Positions 24,582 to 33,538 of a stretch of 48,853 nucleotides of DNA are shown in pieces (the first letter of the stretch is position 1; the number at the start of each line of letters is the position of its first letter). The notes below the pieces were generated by a model. That model was not told where the DNA came from. It saw only the letters and a program-made list of their open reading frames with translations, and searched no databases. The position numbers and the translations under genes are program-made. The DNA comes from an uncultured Roseburia sp. (GTDB lineage Bacteria; Bacillota; Clostridia; Lachnospirales; Lachnospiraceae): contig CAKQXQ010000017.1 in the NCBI GenBank assembly GCA_934292805.1, forward strand, positions 1 to 48,853, written 5' to 3'.

Positions 24582-26306
24582 ATGGAGAAAAAGGCGGTCA
24601 TAGAGTTTGACCATTTCAGTTTCCAGTATTTTAGTCAGGCGGCACCGACGCTTCATGACATCAATCTCACAATCTATGAAGGGGAGAAGGTGCTGATCGT
24701 AGGACCAAGTGGCAGTGGAAAAAGTACAATGGGACATTGCATCAATGGTCTGATCCCGAATTCCTATAAGGGAGAGATGCAGGGAAGTATTCGCATTTCC
24801 GGGAAAAAGACTACGGATATGAGCATTTTTGAACTTTCCAAAAAAGTCGGAACTGTGTTGCAGGATTCTGACGGACAGTTTGTAGGTCTGTCTGTTGGAG
24901 AAGATATTGCATTTGCATTGGAAAATGACTGTATGGAACAGCAGCAGATGAAGGAGACTGTCCAGAAAGTTGCGGATATGGTAGATATGGGGAATTTATT
25001 AAAATCCTCTCCATATGAATTGTCAGGAGGACAGAAACAACGAGTTGCATTTGCGGGCGTTATGGTGGACGACGTGGATGTTCTTTTATTTGACGAGCCA
25101 CTGGCCAATCTGGATCCGGCGACCGGAAAGACAGCGATCGATCTGATCGACAGGATACAGAACGAATATAATAAAACAGTTGTTATTATTGAACATCGTC
25201 TGGAAGATGTACTTTACCGTCATGTGGACCGAATTGTGGTTGTGGCAGAAGGCAGGATTGTTTCCGACTGCACGCCGGATGAACTGATGGCAACCGGAAA
25301 GCTTGAAGAGCTTGGCATTCGGGAACCGCTCTATGTTACGGCAATGAAATATGCAGGAGTTGAGCTGACACCGGAAATGCATGCGGGACAGATCAAAACT
25401 TTAATACTGACGGATGAGATAAAAGAAAAGGTAAAGATCTGGAATCAGAAGCAGATTTCGAAAGAGACAGAGGAACGAAAGGAAATTTTAAGTGCTAAGA
25501 ATCTGAGCTTCCAATATAATAAGAGACGACAGATTTTGAAAAATATTAACTTTTCCATCCGCGAAGGGGAAATGGTCAGCATTGTAGGAACTAACGGAGC
25601 CGGAAAAAGTACCCTGGCGAAAGTTATCTGTGGCTTTGTACAGGAGGACGAAGGAGATATTTTATTTGAGGGAAAATCCTTAAAAGGGCAGACGATCAAA
25701 GAACGTTCTTTGTATATCAGCTATGTAATGCAGAATCCGAATCAGATGATCTGTAAGCCAATGATTTATGACGAGGTGGCACTCGGATTAAAGATCCGAG
25801 GTGTGCCGGAAGATGAGATCAAAGAGAGAGTAGAGCAGGCACTGAAAGTCTGCGGACTTTATAAGTTCCGCAAATGGCCGATCTCAGCTTTAAGCTTTGG
25901 ACAGAAAAAACGTGTGACGATCGCTTCCATGCTAGTCATGAATCCAAAAATCCTCATCCTTGACGAACCGACAGCCGGACAGGATTACAGACATTACACA
26001 GAGATCATGGAATTTTTAAAAGGGTTGAACCGGCAGGGAGTCACGATCATCATGATCACTCATGATATGCATCTGATGCTCGAATATACACCGCATGCCA
26101 TAGTAATCAATGACGGTGAGAAGATCGGTGACAGTTCCGCAGTGGATATTCTTACGAATCCGCAGATCGCAGAGCGGGCAAGCTTAAAGCTTACCAGTCT
26201 GTATGAGTTTGCACTGGCAGCAGGAATTGAAGATCCGGGTCAGTTTGTGCAGCACTTTATCGACTATGAGAGGGAGGTATACAGGAATGAAAACAAAGCT
26301 GTTTGA
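24582..26306 (+). CDS. ECF transporter fused ATPase (EcfA-EcfA')
   Basis: A 574-residue protein with two complete ABC ATPase domains in tandem, the fused form of the energy-coupling-factor ATPase pair. First domain: Walker A GPSGSGKST near residue 45, signature LSGGQKQR, Walker B VLLFDEPLANLD. Second domain: Walker A GTNGAGKST starting at residue 336, signature LSFGQKKR, Walker B ILILDEPTAGQD. With the next gene (EcfT) and an S component it imports a vitamin-like substrate. GAGGAAA precedes the ATG. EcfT starts 20 bases before its end. Confidence 0.95.
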   Translation: MEKKAVIEFDHFSFQYFSQAAPTLHDINLTIYEGEKVLIVGPSGSGKSTMGHCINGLIPNSYKGEMQGSIRISGKKTTDMSIFELSKKVGTVLQDSDGQFVGLSVGEDIAFALENDCMEQQQMKETVQKVADMVDMGNLLKSSPYELSGGQKQRVAFAGVMVDDVDVLLFDEPLANLDPATGKTAIDLIDRIQNEYNKTVVIIEHRLEDVLYRHVDRIVVVAEGRIVSDCTPDELMATGKLEELGIREPLYVTAMKYAGVELTPEMHAGQIKTLILTDEIKEKVKIWNQKQISKETEERKEILSAKNLSFQYNKRRQILKNINFSIREGEMVSIVGTNGAGKSTLAKVICGFVQEDEGDILFEGKSLKGQTIKERSLYISYVMQNPNQMICKPMIYDEVALGLKIRGVPEDEIKERVEQALKVCGLYKFRKWPISALSFGQKKRVTIASMLVMNPKILILDEPTAGQDYRHYTEIMEFLKGLNRQGVTIIMITHDMHLMLEYTPHAIVINDGEKIGDSSAVDILTNPQIAERASLKLTSLYEFALAAGIEDPGQFVQHFIDYEREVYRNENKAV

Positions 26307-27129
26307 TTACGTAGAACGTGACAACTTTGTATACAATCTTTCCGGTGTTACCAAGTTGCTCTGCTTTTTATTTTTTACTTTTGCAGCGATGTATTCTTAC
26401 GATATCCGTATAGAGATATTGATCATGGTATTTTCGCTTGCTATTTTGAAACTATCAGAGATCCGTTTTTCACAGATCAAAACAATGATATACTATGTGC
26501 TGGTATTTCTGGTGTTGAATTTTCTGCTGACATATCTGTTCTCACCTCAATATGGAACAGAGGTGTATGGGACATATCATGAAATATTTAAAATTGCCGG
26601 CCATTATACGGTAAGTGAAGAGCAGCTATTGTATCAGTTTACAAAGCTGATCAAATACTGCACGGCAATCCCATTTGGAATTATTTTCATCCTGACAACC
26701 AACCCAAGTGAGTTTGCATCTGCGATCAATGGCATGAAAGTAAGCTACAAGGCTGCTTATGCAGTGTCACTTACGCTAAGATATTTCCCGGATATGATCC
26801 GTGAGTATAATGATATTTCGCTGGCACAGCAGAGCAGGGGACTGGATCTGTCCAAGAAAGAAAAATTATCTGTCCGTATCCGTAATACGGTAAATATCTG
26901 TGTACCACTCATTTTTTCAACACTTACACGTATTGATACGATCACAAATGCCATGGAACTGCGTGGGTTTGGAAAGAATAAAAAACGTACCTGGTATGCA
27001 AAGAAAGAACTGACGGTGGCAGATTATATCTGCATGATCCTTGCAATAGCTGTATTTGCCGGAGTGATCCTCTTCAGTCAGCTGCATAATCATGGAAGAT
27101 TCTGGAATCCTTTTGTGTATGGTGATTAA
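26287..27129 (+). CDS. ECF transporter transmembrane component EcfT
   Basis: A 280-residue membrane protein coupling the ATPases to the S component. It has five to six hydrophobic segments and two Ala-Arg-Gly-type coupling motifs: the first appears as QQSRGLDLSKKEK, the second as MELRGFGKNKKRTW. I choose ATG 26287 because GGGAGG lies 9-14 bases upstream and the conserved part begins there; an open frame extends further upstream inside the ATPase gene. The 20-base overlap implies translational coupling. Confidence 0.93.
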   Translation: MKTKLFDYVERDNFVYNLSGVTKLLCFLFFTFAAMYSYDIRIEILIMVFSLAILKLSEIRFSQIKTMIYYVLVFLVLNFLLTYLFSPQYGTEVYGTYHEIFKIAGHYTVSEEQLLYQFTKLIKYCTAIPFGIIFILTTNPSEFASAINGMKVSYKAAYAVSLTLRYFPDMIREYNDISLAQQSRGLDLSKKEKLSVRIRNTVNICVPLIFSTLTRIDTITNAMELRGFGKNKKRTWYAKKELTVADYICMILAIAVFAGVILFSQLHNHGRFWNPFVYGD

Positions 27130-27134
27130 AAGCA

Positions 27135-27163
27135 TTGCAATAGGAGATGGAATGGTCTATAAT
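27135..27163 (+). promoter_or_regulatory. Separate promoter of the S-component gene
   Basis: TTGCAA (27135-27140), 17 bases, TATAAT (27158-27163). A 7-bp hairpin CAGGAAA/TTTCCTG lies in the leader at 27174-27191. The S component may thus be expressed apart from the energizing module. Confidence 0.6.
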
Positions 27164-27226
27164 TCGTTTTTGTCAGGAAACAGATTTCCTGCAAATATAA
27201 ATTGAAAATACAAAGGAGACATTGCT

Positions 27227-27787
27227 ATGAAAAAGTTATTTGAGTTCAAGACAAGAACACTGGTTGCAACTGGTTTGGGTGCAGCATTATTTACATTACT
27301 GTTTATGTTTATCAAAATCCCTACCGGATTTCCGGATACTAACATCCAGACTGCATACGGTGTAGGAGCATTTTTTGCTACATTATTCGGACCGATCGCA
27401 GGATTTCTGATCGCATTTATCGGACATGCACTTTCTGATGCAGTACAGTATGGTACTCCATGGTGGAGCTGGGTGATCGCATCCGGTCTTTCCTGCTTCC
27501 TTGTTGGATTATGTTATCCAAAAATGAATGTAGAAGAAGGAATTTTTGGTAAAAAAGATGTGATCCGCTTTAACGTATATCAGATTATCGCAAACGCAAT
27601 TGCATGGATCGTAGTTGCTCCGGTTCTTGATATTGTAATTTACAGCCAGCCTGCAAATTATGTATTCACACAGGGAGTGATCGCTATGATCACAAACTCT
27701 ATCTCAGCAGGAGTGATCGGCAGTCTGTTACTTCTTGTATACAGCAAGACACGTTCTAAAAAAGGAAGCCTGTCACAGGAAGATTAA
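27227..27787 (+). CDS. ECF transporter S component, UPF0397/ECF-riboflavin-type family
   Basis: A 186-residue membrane protein with about five helices that binds the substrate of the ECF importer. The stretch GPIAGFLIAFIGHALSDAVQ and the following GTPWWSWVIASGL are typical of the UPF0397 family (PF07155-like), often labelled riboflavin-type but with members of unproven or other specificity, possibly queuosine-related. AAAGGAG lies 8 bases before the ATG. Its closeness to EcfAA' and EcfT suggests a dedicated partnership. The substrate is not determined by sequence. Confidence 0.85.
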   Translation: MKKLFEFKTRTLVATGLGAALFTLLFMFIKIPTGFPDTNIQTAYGVGAFFATLFGPIAGFLIAFIGHALSDAVQYGTPWWSWVIASGLSCFLVGLCYPKMNVEEGIFGKKDVIRFNVYQIIANAIAWIVVAPVLDIVIYSQPANYVFTQGVIAMITNSISAGVIGSLLLLVYSKTRSKKGSLSQED

Positions 27788-27830
27788 TCTGAAACAGACA
27801 GATTAGGAATGGAAGAAATCAATTAGAAAT

Positions 27831-27868
27831 GCATCCCGGATTTAAAACAGACCCGGGATGTATTTTTT
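27831..27868 (+). terminator. Rho-independent terminator after the ECF genes
   Basis: GCATCCCGG pairs with CCGGGATGT around a 13-base loop and is followed by ATTTTTTT. A weaker AATCTG/CAGATT hairpin lies just before it (27785-27803). Confidence 0.88.
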
Positions 27869-27937
27869 TCTAAATTATTAAATTTTCAGAAATTATATAA
27901 AATAAGTAAAAATTATTGTTCTATATAGGAAAAAATA

Positions 27938-27965
27938 TTGATAATGTGTAAAAATATGGTATAAT
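27938..27965 (+). promoter_or_regulatory. Promoter of the hibernation factor gene
   Basis: TTGATA (27938-27943), 16 bases, TATAAT (27960-27965), 50 bases before the start codon. Confidence 0.65.
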
Positions 27966-28015
27966 AAAAACATGATATGAATCTGTATCAAATAAACGAC
28001 AAAGGGGTTGGCATC

Positions 28016-28546
28016 ATGAGAATTAAGATTACAGGAAGAAACATTGAATTAACAGAAGGTCTGAAAGCTGCTGTAGAAGACAAGCTTTCCAAACTCGAGA
28101 AGTACTTTACACCTGAGACAGACGTGTACGTAACATTAAGCGTAGAGAAGGAACGTCAGAAAGTCGAAGTAACAATTCCAATGAAAGGAAACTATATCCG
28201 TTCGGAGCAGGTTAGCAATGATATGTATGTTTCTATCGATCTTGTTGAAGAAGTGATAGAGCGTCAGCTTAAGAAATATAGAACCAAGCTTGTTACAAAG
28301 CAACAGAATGCAGCATCTGTATTTAAGCAGGATTTCCTGGATGAACAGTCCGACGAAGAAGAAGAGATTAAGATCATCAGATCTAAGAAGTTCGATATGA
28401 AACCAATGTATCCGGAAGATGCATGTGTACAGATGGAATTATTAGGACATGATTTTTACGTATTTATCAATGCAGAAACAGAAGATGTCAACGTTGTTTA
28501 TAAGAGAAAAGGCAATACATACGGATTGATCGAACCAGAATACTAG
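28016..28546 (+). CDS. hpf: Ribosome hibernation promoting factor, long form (HPF/RaiA)
   Basis: A 176-residue long-form HPF, which dimerises 70S ribosomes into inactive 100S particles in slow growth. The N-terminal HPF/RaiA domain (about residues 1-100) starts MRIKITGRNIELTEGLKAAV. The C-terminal dimerisation domain (about 120-176) carries IIRSKKFDMKPMYPEDACVQ and the usual QMELLGHDFYVFINAET-type motif. I place the start at ATG 28016 (AAAGGGG upstream), not at the in-frame ATG 27977. A strong terminator lies 14 bases after the stop, so it is monocistronic. Confidence 0.96.
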   Translation: MRIKITGRNIELTEGLKAAVEDKLSKLEKYFTPETDVYVTLSVEKERQKVEVTIPMKGNYIRSEQVSNDMYVSIDLVEEVIERQLKKYRTKLVTKQQNAASVFKQDFLDEQSDEEEEIKIIRSKKFDMKPMYPEDACVQMELLGHDFYVFINAETEDVNVVYKRKGNTYGLIEPEY

Positions 28547-28560
28547 AATTCAATAAACCA

Positions 28561-28590
28561 GAAGGAGAGCAGAAGCTCTCCTTCTTTTTT
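28561..28590 (+). terminator. Rho-independent terminator after hpf
   Basis: GAAGGAGAGC and GCTCTCCTTC form a perfect 10-bp stem around AGAA, followed by six T residues. Confidence 0.92.
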
Positions 28591-28715
28591 ATGTAATAGG
28601 AAACTTCGTTTCTATTACATAAAAAACACTCCGTGAGGATCGCACTGCGGCGGATAAGAAACATGTCGCATATTGCGACCCGCCGCAGGCGGAGAATCTC
28701 GCAGGCGAGATTCTA
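28591..28715. repeat. Cluster of three intergenic palindromes
   Basis: Three stem-loops follow each other: ATGTAATAG(G)AAAC with GTTTCTATTACAT (28591-28620), a G+C-rich nested stem GCGGCGG/CCGCCGC enclosing TCGCA/TGCGA (28647-28686), and AGAATCTCG/CGAGATTCT (28693-28714). The G+C-rich part contrasts with its surroundings. It resembles a dispersed repetitive palindromic element, but only one copy is in this window. Confidence 0.6.
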
Positions 28716-28780
28716 TTTTACTTTATAGAAATCAGGTGTCAAAATTCTTGCTTTCTAAGAAAACCTCCCAAATAGTTTCA

Positions 28781-28809
28781 TTGCAGCGAATGAACTACAA
28801 TGATAAAAT
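28781..28809 (+). promoter_or_regulatory. Promoter of the small 95-codon gene
   Basis: TTGCAG (28781-28786), 17 bases, TAAAAT (28804-28809); moderate match only. Confidence 0.4.
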
Positions 28810-28835
28810 AAGAATAATTCATATGTAGTACATGC

Positions 28836-29123
28836 TTGTGGGAGAAGTTGAAAAATTTAGAGTTACATGAAAAATTAATTAAAATTTTACAGGATTATCC
28901 GATGATGGGGGAGGCGTTGATACACGCCAATGTATTGAATGAACAGCGACTGAAGGTACTACAGAATATATTTTTTGCAATCAGACAGAATCAAACAGAG
29001 CAGGCGTTAGACCGGATTTATGAGTATGGAAGTCTCGTGAAGAAGGATGATCTGCTTGCACGCCAGATTTTTCTCTCTATACTCATGTGGGAGGAAGAAA
29101 GAGAAAAGATAAATCAAGAATAA
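28836..29123 (+). CDS. Small helical protein of unknown function
   Basis: A 95-residue open frame encoding a charged, probably all-helical cytoplasmic protein (for example LHEKLIKILQDYPMMGEALI). No family is recognised. The start is doubtful: TTG 28836 has no clear ribosome site, while TTG 28848 has GGGAG only 3 bases upstream. A plausible promoter upstream and a terminator hairpin about 35 bases downstream make it a likely monocistronic gene. Confidence 0.55.
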   Translation: MWEKLKNLELHEKLIKILQDYPMMGEALIHANVLNEQRLKVLQNIFFAIRQNQTEQALDRIYEYGSLVKKDDLLARQIFLSILMWEEEREKINQE

Positions 29124-29418
29124 AGAGAGGAAAGCGATTGCACTACATAAGAAGACAAAGGACAGTTTCTGCGTGAAAGCGGAAGCTGTCCTTTTGCGTA
29201 CATTAGATCATCATGCATCGGATCACCGAAAAAACAGGAAAAACTCGCAATATGTTTGGATTCTATCTTGTCAGGTTGAAAAAAAAGGGTTACTATAAAT
29301 ACGATTTACGTGGTGATGATAAACACCACAGGAAAAGAAACGAAAATGCGGGACTGAATCATTCTTATTTTACATAGAAATGAACATGCAAATATTTTAA
29401 TAGAGGAGAGATAATATC
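29124..29418 (+). other. Intergenic region upstream of ddl with terminator hairpin
   Basis: At 29158-29196 an imperfect stem (GGACAG-TTC-TGC with GCGGAAGCTGTCC) followed by TTTT probably terminates the preceding small gene. A GTGGTG/CACCAC hairpin lies at 29311-29331. No gene is seen. GAGGAG before the ddl start is the only other clear signal. Confidence 0.6.
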
Positions 29419-30474
29419 ATGAATATTGTAGTTTTAGCAGGTGGGTTAAGCACGGAGAGAGATGTATCCTTTAAGACAGGAGATATGGTTTCAAAGGCAC
29501 TCAGGGAGAATGGACATAAAGTTATTTTACTGGACGTATTTATGGGATATAGCGATAAAGAAGAAGATCTTACCGGAATTTTTGACCGCACAGAGGAAGT
29601 CAGCGTACAGGTAAAAGACATCCCGGAAACAGCACCGGATCTTGCAAAGGTAAAAGCGTCAAGAAAAGACCAGTCGGATTGCTTTTTTGGACCAAACGTG
29701 ATCAATATGTGCCGCATGGCAGATATTGTATTTATGGCATTGCATGGTGAGAATGGGGAAAATGGAAAGATCCAGGCAGCATTTGATCTGTTTGGAATCA
29801 AATATACAGGAACCGGATATTTAAGCAGTGCACTCGCAATGGATAAAGGGATGGCAAAACAGCTGTTTTTAGCAGGAGGCATTCCAACTCCACAGGGTAT
29901 TTCCATGAAGAAGGAGAACCGTACAGATTCTGCAGCAGAAGCAGGATTGAAGCTTCCATGTGTTGTAAAACCATGTTGCGGTGGTTCCAGCATCGGAGTT
30001 ACGATCGTAAGAACAGAAGATGAGTTTAAGAGTGCATTGGATGAAGCATTCAAATGGGAAGACAATCTGGTCATTGAGGAATACATTGAAGGCCGTGAAT
30101 TCTCTGTCGGAGTGATCGATTACAAAGCACTTCCAATCATCGAGATCGCACCGATCCAGGGATTTTATGATTACAAGAATAAATATAAGGCAGGAAGTGC
30201 AGTAGAAACGTGCCCGGCAGATCTTCCGGAAGAGATTACAGCGAAGATGCAGCATTACGCTGAACGTGTAGCAGAAGTGTTAGGACTGGACACTTATTCT
30301 CGTTCTGACTTTCTTTTAAATGAAAAGAATGAGATTTACTGCCTGGAGGCGAATACGCTTCCGGGTATGACACCGACAAGCCTTCTTCCACAGGAAGCAG
30401 GAGTTCTTGGTATTAATTTCAATCAGCTCTGTGAGAAGCTGATCGAGATTTCTTTGAAAAAATATGAGAAATAA
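29419..30474 (+). CDS. ddl: D-alanine--D-alanine ligase
   Basis: A 351-residue ATP-grasp ligase that joins two D-Ala for peptidoglycan synthesis in the cytoplasm. The N-terminus MNIVVLAGGLSTERDVSFKTG holds the substrate-binding Glu/Ser motif. ALHGENGENGKIQAAFDLFG and KPCCGGSSIGVTIV are the conserved ATP-grasp segments, and the omega loop FYDYKNKYK has the Tyr expected of D-Ala-D-Ala rather than D-Ala-D-Lac ligases. EANTLPGMTPTSLLP ends the metal site. GAGGAG precedes the ATG. murF follows 68 bases later, a common pairing since MurF uses the dipeptide. Confidence 0.95.
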   Translation: MNIVVLAGGLSTERDVSFKTGDMVSKALRENGHKVILLDVFMGYSDKEEDLTGIFDRTEEVSVQVKDIPETAPDLAKVKASRKDQSDCFFGPNVINMCRMADIVFMALHGENGENGKIQAAFDLFGIKYTGTGYLSSALAMDKGMAKQLFLAGGIPTPQGISMKKENRTDSAAEAGLKLPCVVKPCCGGSSIGVTIVRTEDEFKSALDEAFKWEDNLVIEEYIEGREFSVGVIDYKALPIIEIAPIQGFYDYKNKYKAGSAVETCPADLPEEITAKMQHYAERVAEVLGLDTYSRSDFLLNEKNEIYCLEANTLPGMTPTSLLPQEAGVLGINFNQLCEKLIEISLKKYEK

Positions 30475-30542
30475 ATAACAGTGACATGCCGCCATCAATG
30501 ATAAAACGGTGGCAGTTGTTCGATAATAACAGGAGAAAGTAT

Positions 30543-31970
30543 ATGAAAAATATGACTTTAGAGCATATTGCAGCTGTTTGCGGTGGTACATATATAGGAA
30601 ACGAATCCGATAAAAAACGAGAGATAAAAGGTGCAGTGATCGACAGCCGTCTTGTGGAAAAAGATTATTTATTTATCCCGATACGTGGAGAAAAAGTAGA
30701 TGGGCACAGCTTTATCCCGGCGGTTTTTGAAAAAGGAGCACTTGCAGTTCTCTCAGAGGAAAGATTAGCACAGCCGGCAGGTCCTTATATTCTTGTGGAT
30801 TCTGCACAGGAAGCAATGAAAAAGCTTGCAGCGGATTATCGTAGAGGCTTAGATATCAAGGTTGTCGGAATCACAGGAAGTGTTGGAAAGACCAGTACCA
30901 AAGAAATGATCGCGTCTGTTCTGGCACAGAAGTACAATGTATTAAAGACAGAGGGAAATCTAAATAACGAGATCGGACTTCCGCTTACGATTTTCAAAAT
31001 CAGGGAGGAACATCAGGTGGCCGTATTAGAGATGGGAATCTCAGAATTCGGAGAGATGGACCGGCTGTCTGCTATGGCTTACCCGGATATCTGCGTGATC
31101 ACCAATATCGGACTCTGCCATCTGGAGAATCTGATCACAAGAGATGGCATTTTAAAAGCAAAGACAGAAAGCTTTGCACATTTGACACCGGATGGCATTG
31201 CAGTGCTGAATGGTGATGATGATAAGCTTTGTGATAAGAAAACTGTGAATGGAAAACCTTCTGTTTTTTATGGTATTGAAAAGGAAGCAAAGGTGGAAGA
31301 GACAGAGGAAGGCATCAAAACACTTGCGGAAAAAACTATTTATGCAACAGATGTAAAAGCTGTCGGATTAACAGGAACAAAAGCGACGATTCATTATCCG
31401 TCGAAGGAGTCAGGGGATGAGGTAACGATTGAAGTTACAATTCCGATTGCAGGAGAGCATAATGTATACAATGCACTTGCGGCTGTGAGCGTAGCAAGAG
31501 AGTTGGGGCTGACCGATGAGGAAATGAAGCGTGGAATTGAATCAGTACAGACGATTGGTGGACGAAGCAATCTTATTCACAAAGATGGGCTGACGATCAT
31601 CGATGACTGTTATAATGCGAATCCGGTTTCCATGAAAGCATCGATCGATGTACTTTCCAAAGCACCAGGCAGAAAAATAGCAGTGCTCGGCGATATGGGA
31701 GAACTTGGAGCAGAGGAATGGCAGCTTCATTATATGGTAGGTGAGCATTTTGCAGGAAAAGGGATCGATCTGCTTTATTGTGCAGGAAAACTTTCAGGCG
31801 GGATCGCAGATGCAGTCCGTGCCTGCAGTGATACAGAAGTTCACTACTATGAAGAAAAAGAGGCATTGATCGAGGAACTTGCGAAACAGGTGAAAGCAGG
31901 CGATACCATTCTTGTGAAGGCATCACATTTTATGGGATTCCCAAAGATCGTGAAGAGATTAACAGAATAG
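30543..31970 (+). CDS. murF: UDP-N-acetylmuramoyl-tripeptide--D-alanyl-D-alanine ligase
   Basis: A 475-residue Mur ligase that adds D-Ala-D-Ala, made by the neighbouring Ddl, to UDP-MurNAc-tripeptide. Domains: N-terminal uridine-binding region (to about residue 95), central ATPase with GITGSVGKTSTKEMI and a TEGNLNNEIGLPLTI motif, and the C-terminal domain starting near GGRSNLIHKDGLTIIDDCYN. A typical YNANPVSM motif is intact. ATG 30543 has AGGAG upstream; the frame opens earlier at 30486 without a site. Confidence 0.95.
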   Translation: MKNMTLEHIAAVCGGTYIGNESDKKREIKGAVIDSRLVEKDYLFIPIRGEKVDGHSFIPAVFEKGALAVLSEERLAQPAGPYILVDSAQEAMKKLAADYRRGLDIKVVGITGSVGKTSTKEMIASVLAQKYNVLKTEGNLNNEIGLPLTIFKIREEHQVAVLEMGISEFGEMDRLSAMAYPDICVITNIGLCHLENLITRDGILKAKTESFAHLTPDGIAVLNGDDDKLCDKKTVNGKPSVFYGIEKEAKVEETEEGIKTLAEKTIYATDVKAVGLTGTKATIHYPSKESGDEVTIEVTIPIAGEHNVYNALAAVSVARELGLTDEEMKRGIESVQTIGGRSNLIHKDGLTIIDDCYNANPVSMKASIDVLSKAPGRKIAVLGDMGELGAEEWQLHYMVGEHFAGKGIDLLYCAGKLSGGIADAVRACSDTEVHYYEEKEALIEELAKQVKAGDTILVKASHFMGFPKIVKRLTE

Positions 31971-31998
31971 TAAAATGATATAAATAACAGAAATAAAA

Positions 31999-32048
31999 AC
32001 ATCTGTCGGAAGTCTTGGAACAAACAGACCTCCGGCAGATGTTTTTTT
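31999..32048 (+). terminator. Terminator between convergent murF and plsC
   Basis: ACATCTGTCGGA pairs with TCCGGCAGATGT (one G-U) around a loop, then seven T residues. It separates the convergent genes. Confidence 0.85.
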
Positions 32049-32080
32049 GTAATAGGAGCGTGCCCATTATTATGAAAAAC

Positions 32081-32815
32081 TCAGATCATTGCCTGATTCT
32101 TTTCGAGCATTTCTGCAATGATATTCTGGCAGTAAGCTCCGATCTTCTTTTTCTGTTCTTTATCCAGCTCGTTCGGATAAATCGGCTTGCCATATTCTAA
32201 AATGACATGTGTTTTTTTCACGCGTGGCATATGGTCTTCAAAGATATCGGCAGAGTTGGTGATTGCCATTGGGATGATCGGGCATCCGCTCTTCTCTGCG
32301 ATTTTAAAGCTTCCCTCTTTGAATGGGAGCATCTCACTGTTGATTTTGTTTCTCGTGCCTTCCGGGAAGATACACATGGAGATTCCGTTCTTTACATTCT
32401 CGATTCCGGCGAGGATCGTTTTTAAAGCTTCTTTTACATTCTCACGGTCGATAAACAGGCAGTGCAGACGCTTCATCCAGACACGGAGCAGAGGAACCTT
32501 TTCCATATCATTTTTGGCAACGTATCCGGTAAGTCCCGGACAGCGGGCATAAGTGATGATAATATCAAAGTAACTCCGGTGATTTCCGATATATAAAACA
32601 GCCTGATCCTTAGGAACATTTTCTTCTCCGATAACAGTAACTTTTGTTCCACAGATAAATAAGATCACCCGGAACGCCCACTGTACCATGCGAAGCTGGC
32701 TTAGGTCAGCCGCTTTTTTGTTGTATTTGGCAACGATCCATTCCACACCGAGCACCGGGATACCGATGATGAGGTAGAGAATTACGAAAAGTAATGCAAA
32801 TATAAGTCTTATCAT
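32081..32815 (-). CDS. plsC: 1-acyl-sn-glycerol-3-phosphate acyltransferase (PlsC family)
   Basis: A 244-residue membrane-bound acyltransferase that makes phosphatidic acid from lysophosphatidic acid. An N-terminal helix (LIFALLFVILYLIIGIPVLG) is followed by the catalytic NHRSYFD (His-x4-Asp), the FIDRENV motif and the glycerol-phosphate-binding FPEGTRNK. The later motif PIIPMAITN is also typical. AAAGGG lies 8 bases upstream of the ATG on the minus strand. It is divergent from the next gene. Confidence 0.94.
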   Translation of the reverse strand: MIRLIFALLFVILYLIIGIPVLGVEWIVAKYNKKAADLSQLRMVQWAFRVILFICGTKVTVIGEENVPKDQAVLYIGNHRSYFDIIITYARCPGLTGYVAKNDMEKVPLLRVWMKRLHCLFIDRENVKEALKTILAGIENVKNGISMCIFPEGTRNKINSEMLPFKEGSFKIAEKSGCPIIPMAITNSADIFEDHMPRVKKTHVILEYGKPIYPNELDKEQKKKIGAYCQNIIAEMLEKNQAMI

Positions 32816-33031
32816 AAAAAGAACCCTTTCTCAATATCAATATTATTTATAGACCATATTTCATTATAAAGGTTAACTATAAGAAAAACAACCGATAAAA
32901 TTTTCAGAGACCCGAAAAATAGGCGAAACTCAGGAAAACCGGATGAAATCAGGAATAAAAGACCGGCAGCGTGCGTATTATTATATGAAATAAACAGAAA
33001 GCACTGTGTGCGTGCAGAATCGGAGAGAATT

Positions 33032-33460
33032 GTGAAAGAGATCGGAAGACAGAAAAATTGCAAAATGTGGATCTGCGTAATACTGCTTTTTGTGCTGATA
33101 TCTGCAGGATGCAGTATTGAGCAGTCAAACCGTACAAAAGTCAGTGAACTGGAGTATACCATCGTTCCGGAAGAGGAGATACCAGAAGAGTTGGGGGCAA
33201 TGATCGGGGAAAAGAAGGCAGCAGATTTTAAAATGACTTTTTCAGATGATCAATTTCTGTATATTGTAAGAGGGTATGGCGAGCAGGAAACAGGAGGATA
33301 TAGTATCAGCATCAGAGATTTGTATCTTACATCGAATGCAATTCTTTTCTATACTGAACTGATCGGACCAAGAAAAGGGGAGACGATCGGAAAGAGTCCC
33401 AGTTTTCCTTATATAGTGGTAAGGACAGCATTGCGGGATGAACATGTAGTGTTTGAATAA
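33032..33460 (+). CDS. Lipoprotein with PrcB-like C-terminal domain
   Basis: A small lipoprotein of 142 residues if it starts at GTG 33032 (GGAGAG 4-6 bases upstream). The hydrophobic segment MWICVILLFVLISAGC ends in a lipobox Cys, so the protein should be anchored outside the membrane. The C-terminal half (RGYGEQETGGYSISIRDLYL, then SPSFPYIVVRT) resembles the PrcB C-terminal domain, first seen in a spirochaete protease complex. No protease is nearby. The similarity is by eye. The gene precedes a spore-type DUF3794 protein by 78 bases. Confidence 0.65.
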   Translation: MKEIGRQKNCKMWICVILLFVLISAGCSIEQSNRTKVSELEYTIVPEEEIPEELGAMIGEKKAADFKMTFSDDQFLYIVRGYGEQETGGYSISIRDLYLTSNAILFYTELIGPRKGETIGKSPSFPYIVVRTALRDEHVVFE

Positions 33461-33538
33461 TGCAGATTTGAAAACGACGTCATATAAATTTCAGGATATG
33501 AATACAATGAACAAAAAAGGTTTGAATGGAGGAGTTTT

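Noticed and set aside
29397..30086. A 229-codon open frame antisense to ddl
   Set aside because: Ser/Pro-rich translation with no recognisable motif; ddl on the other strand is certain.
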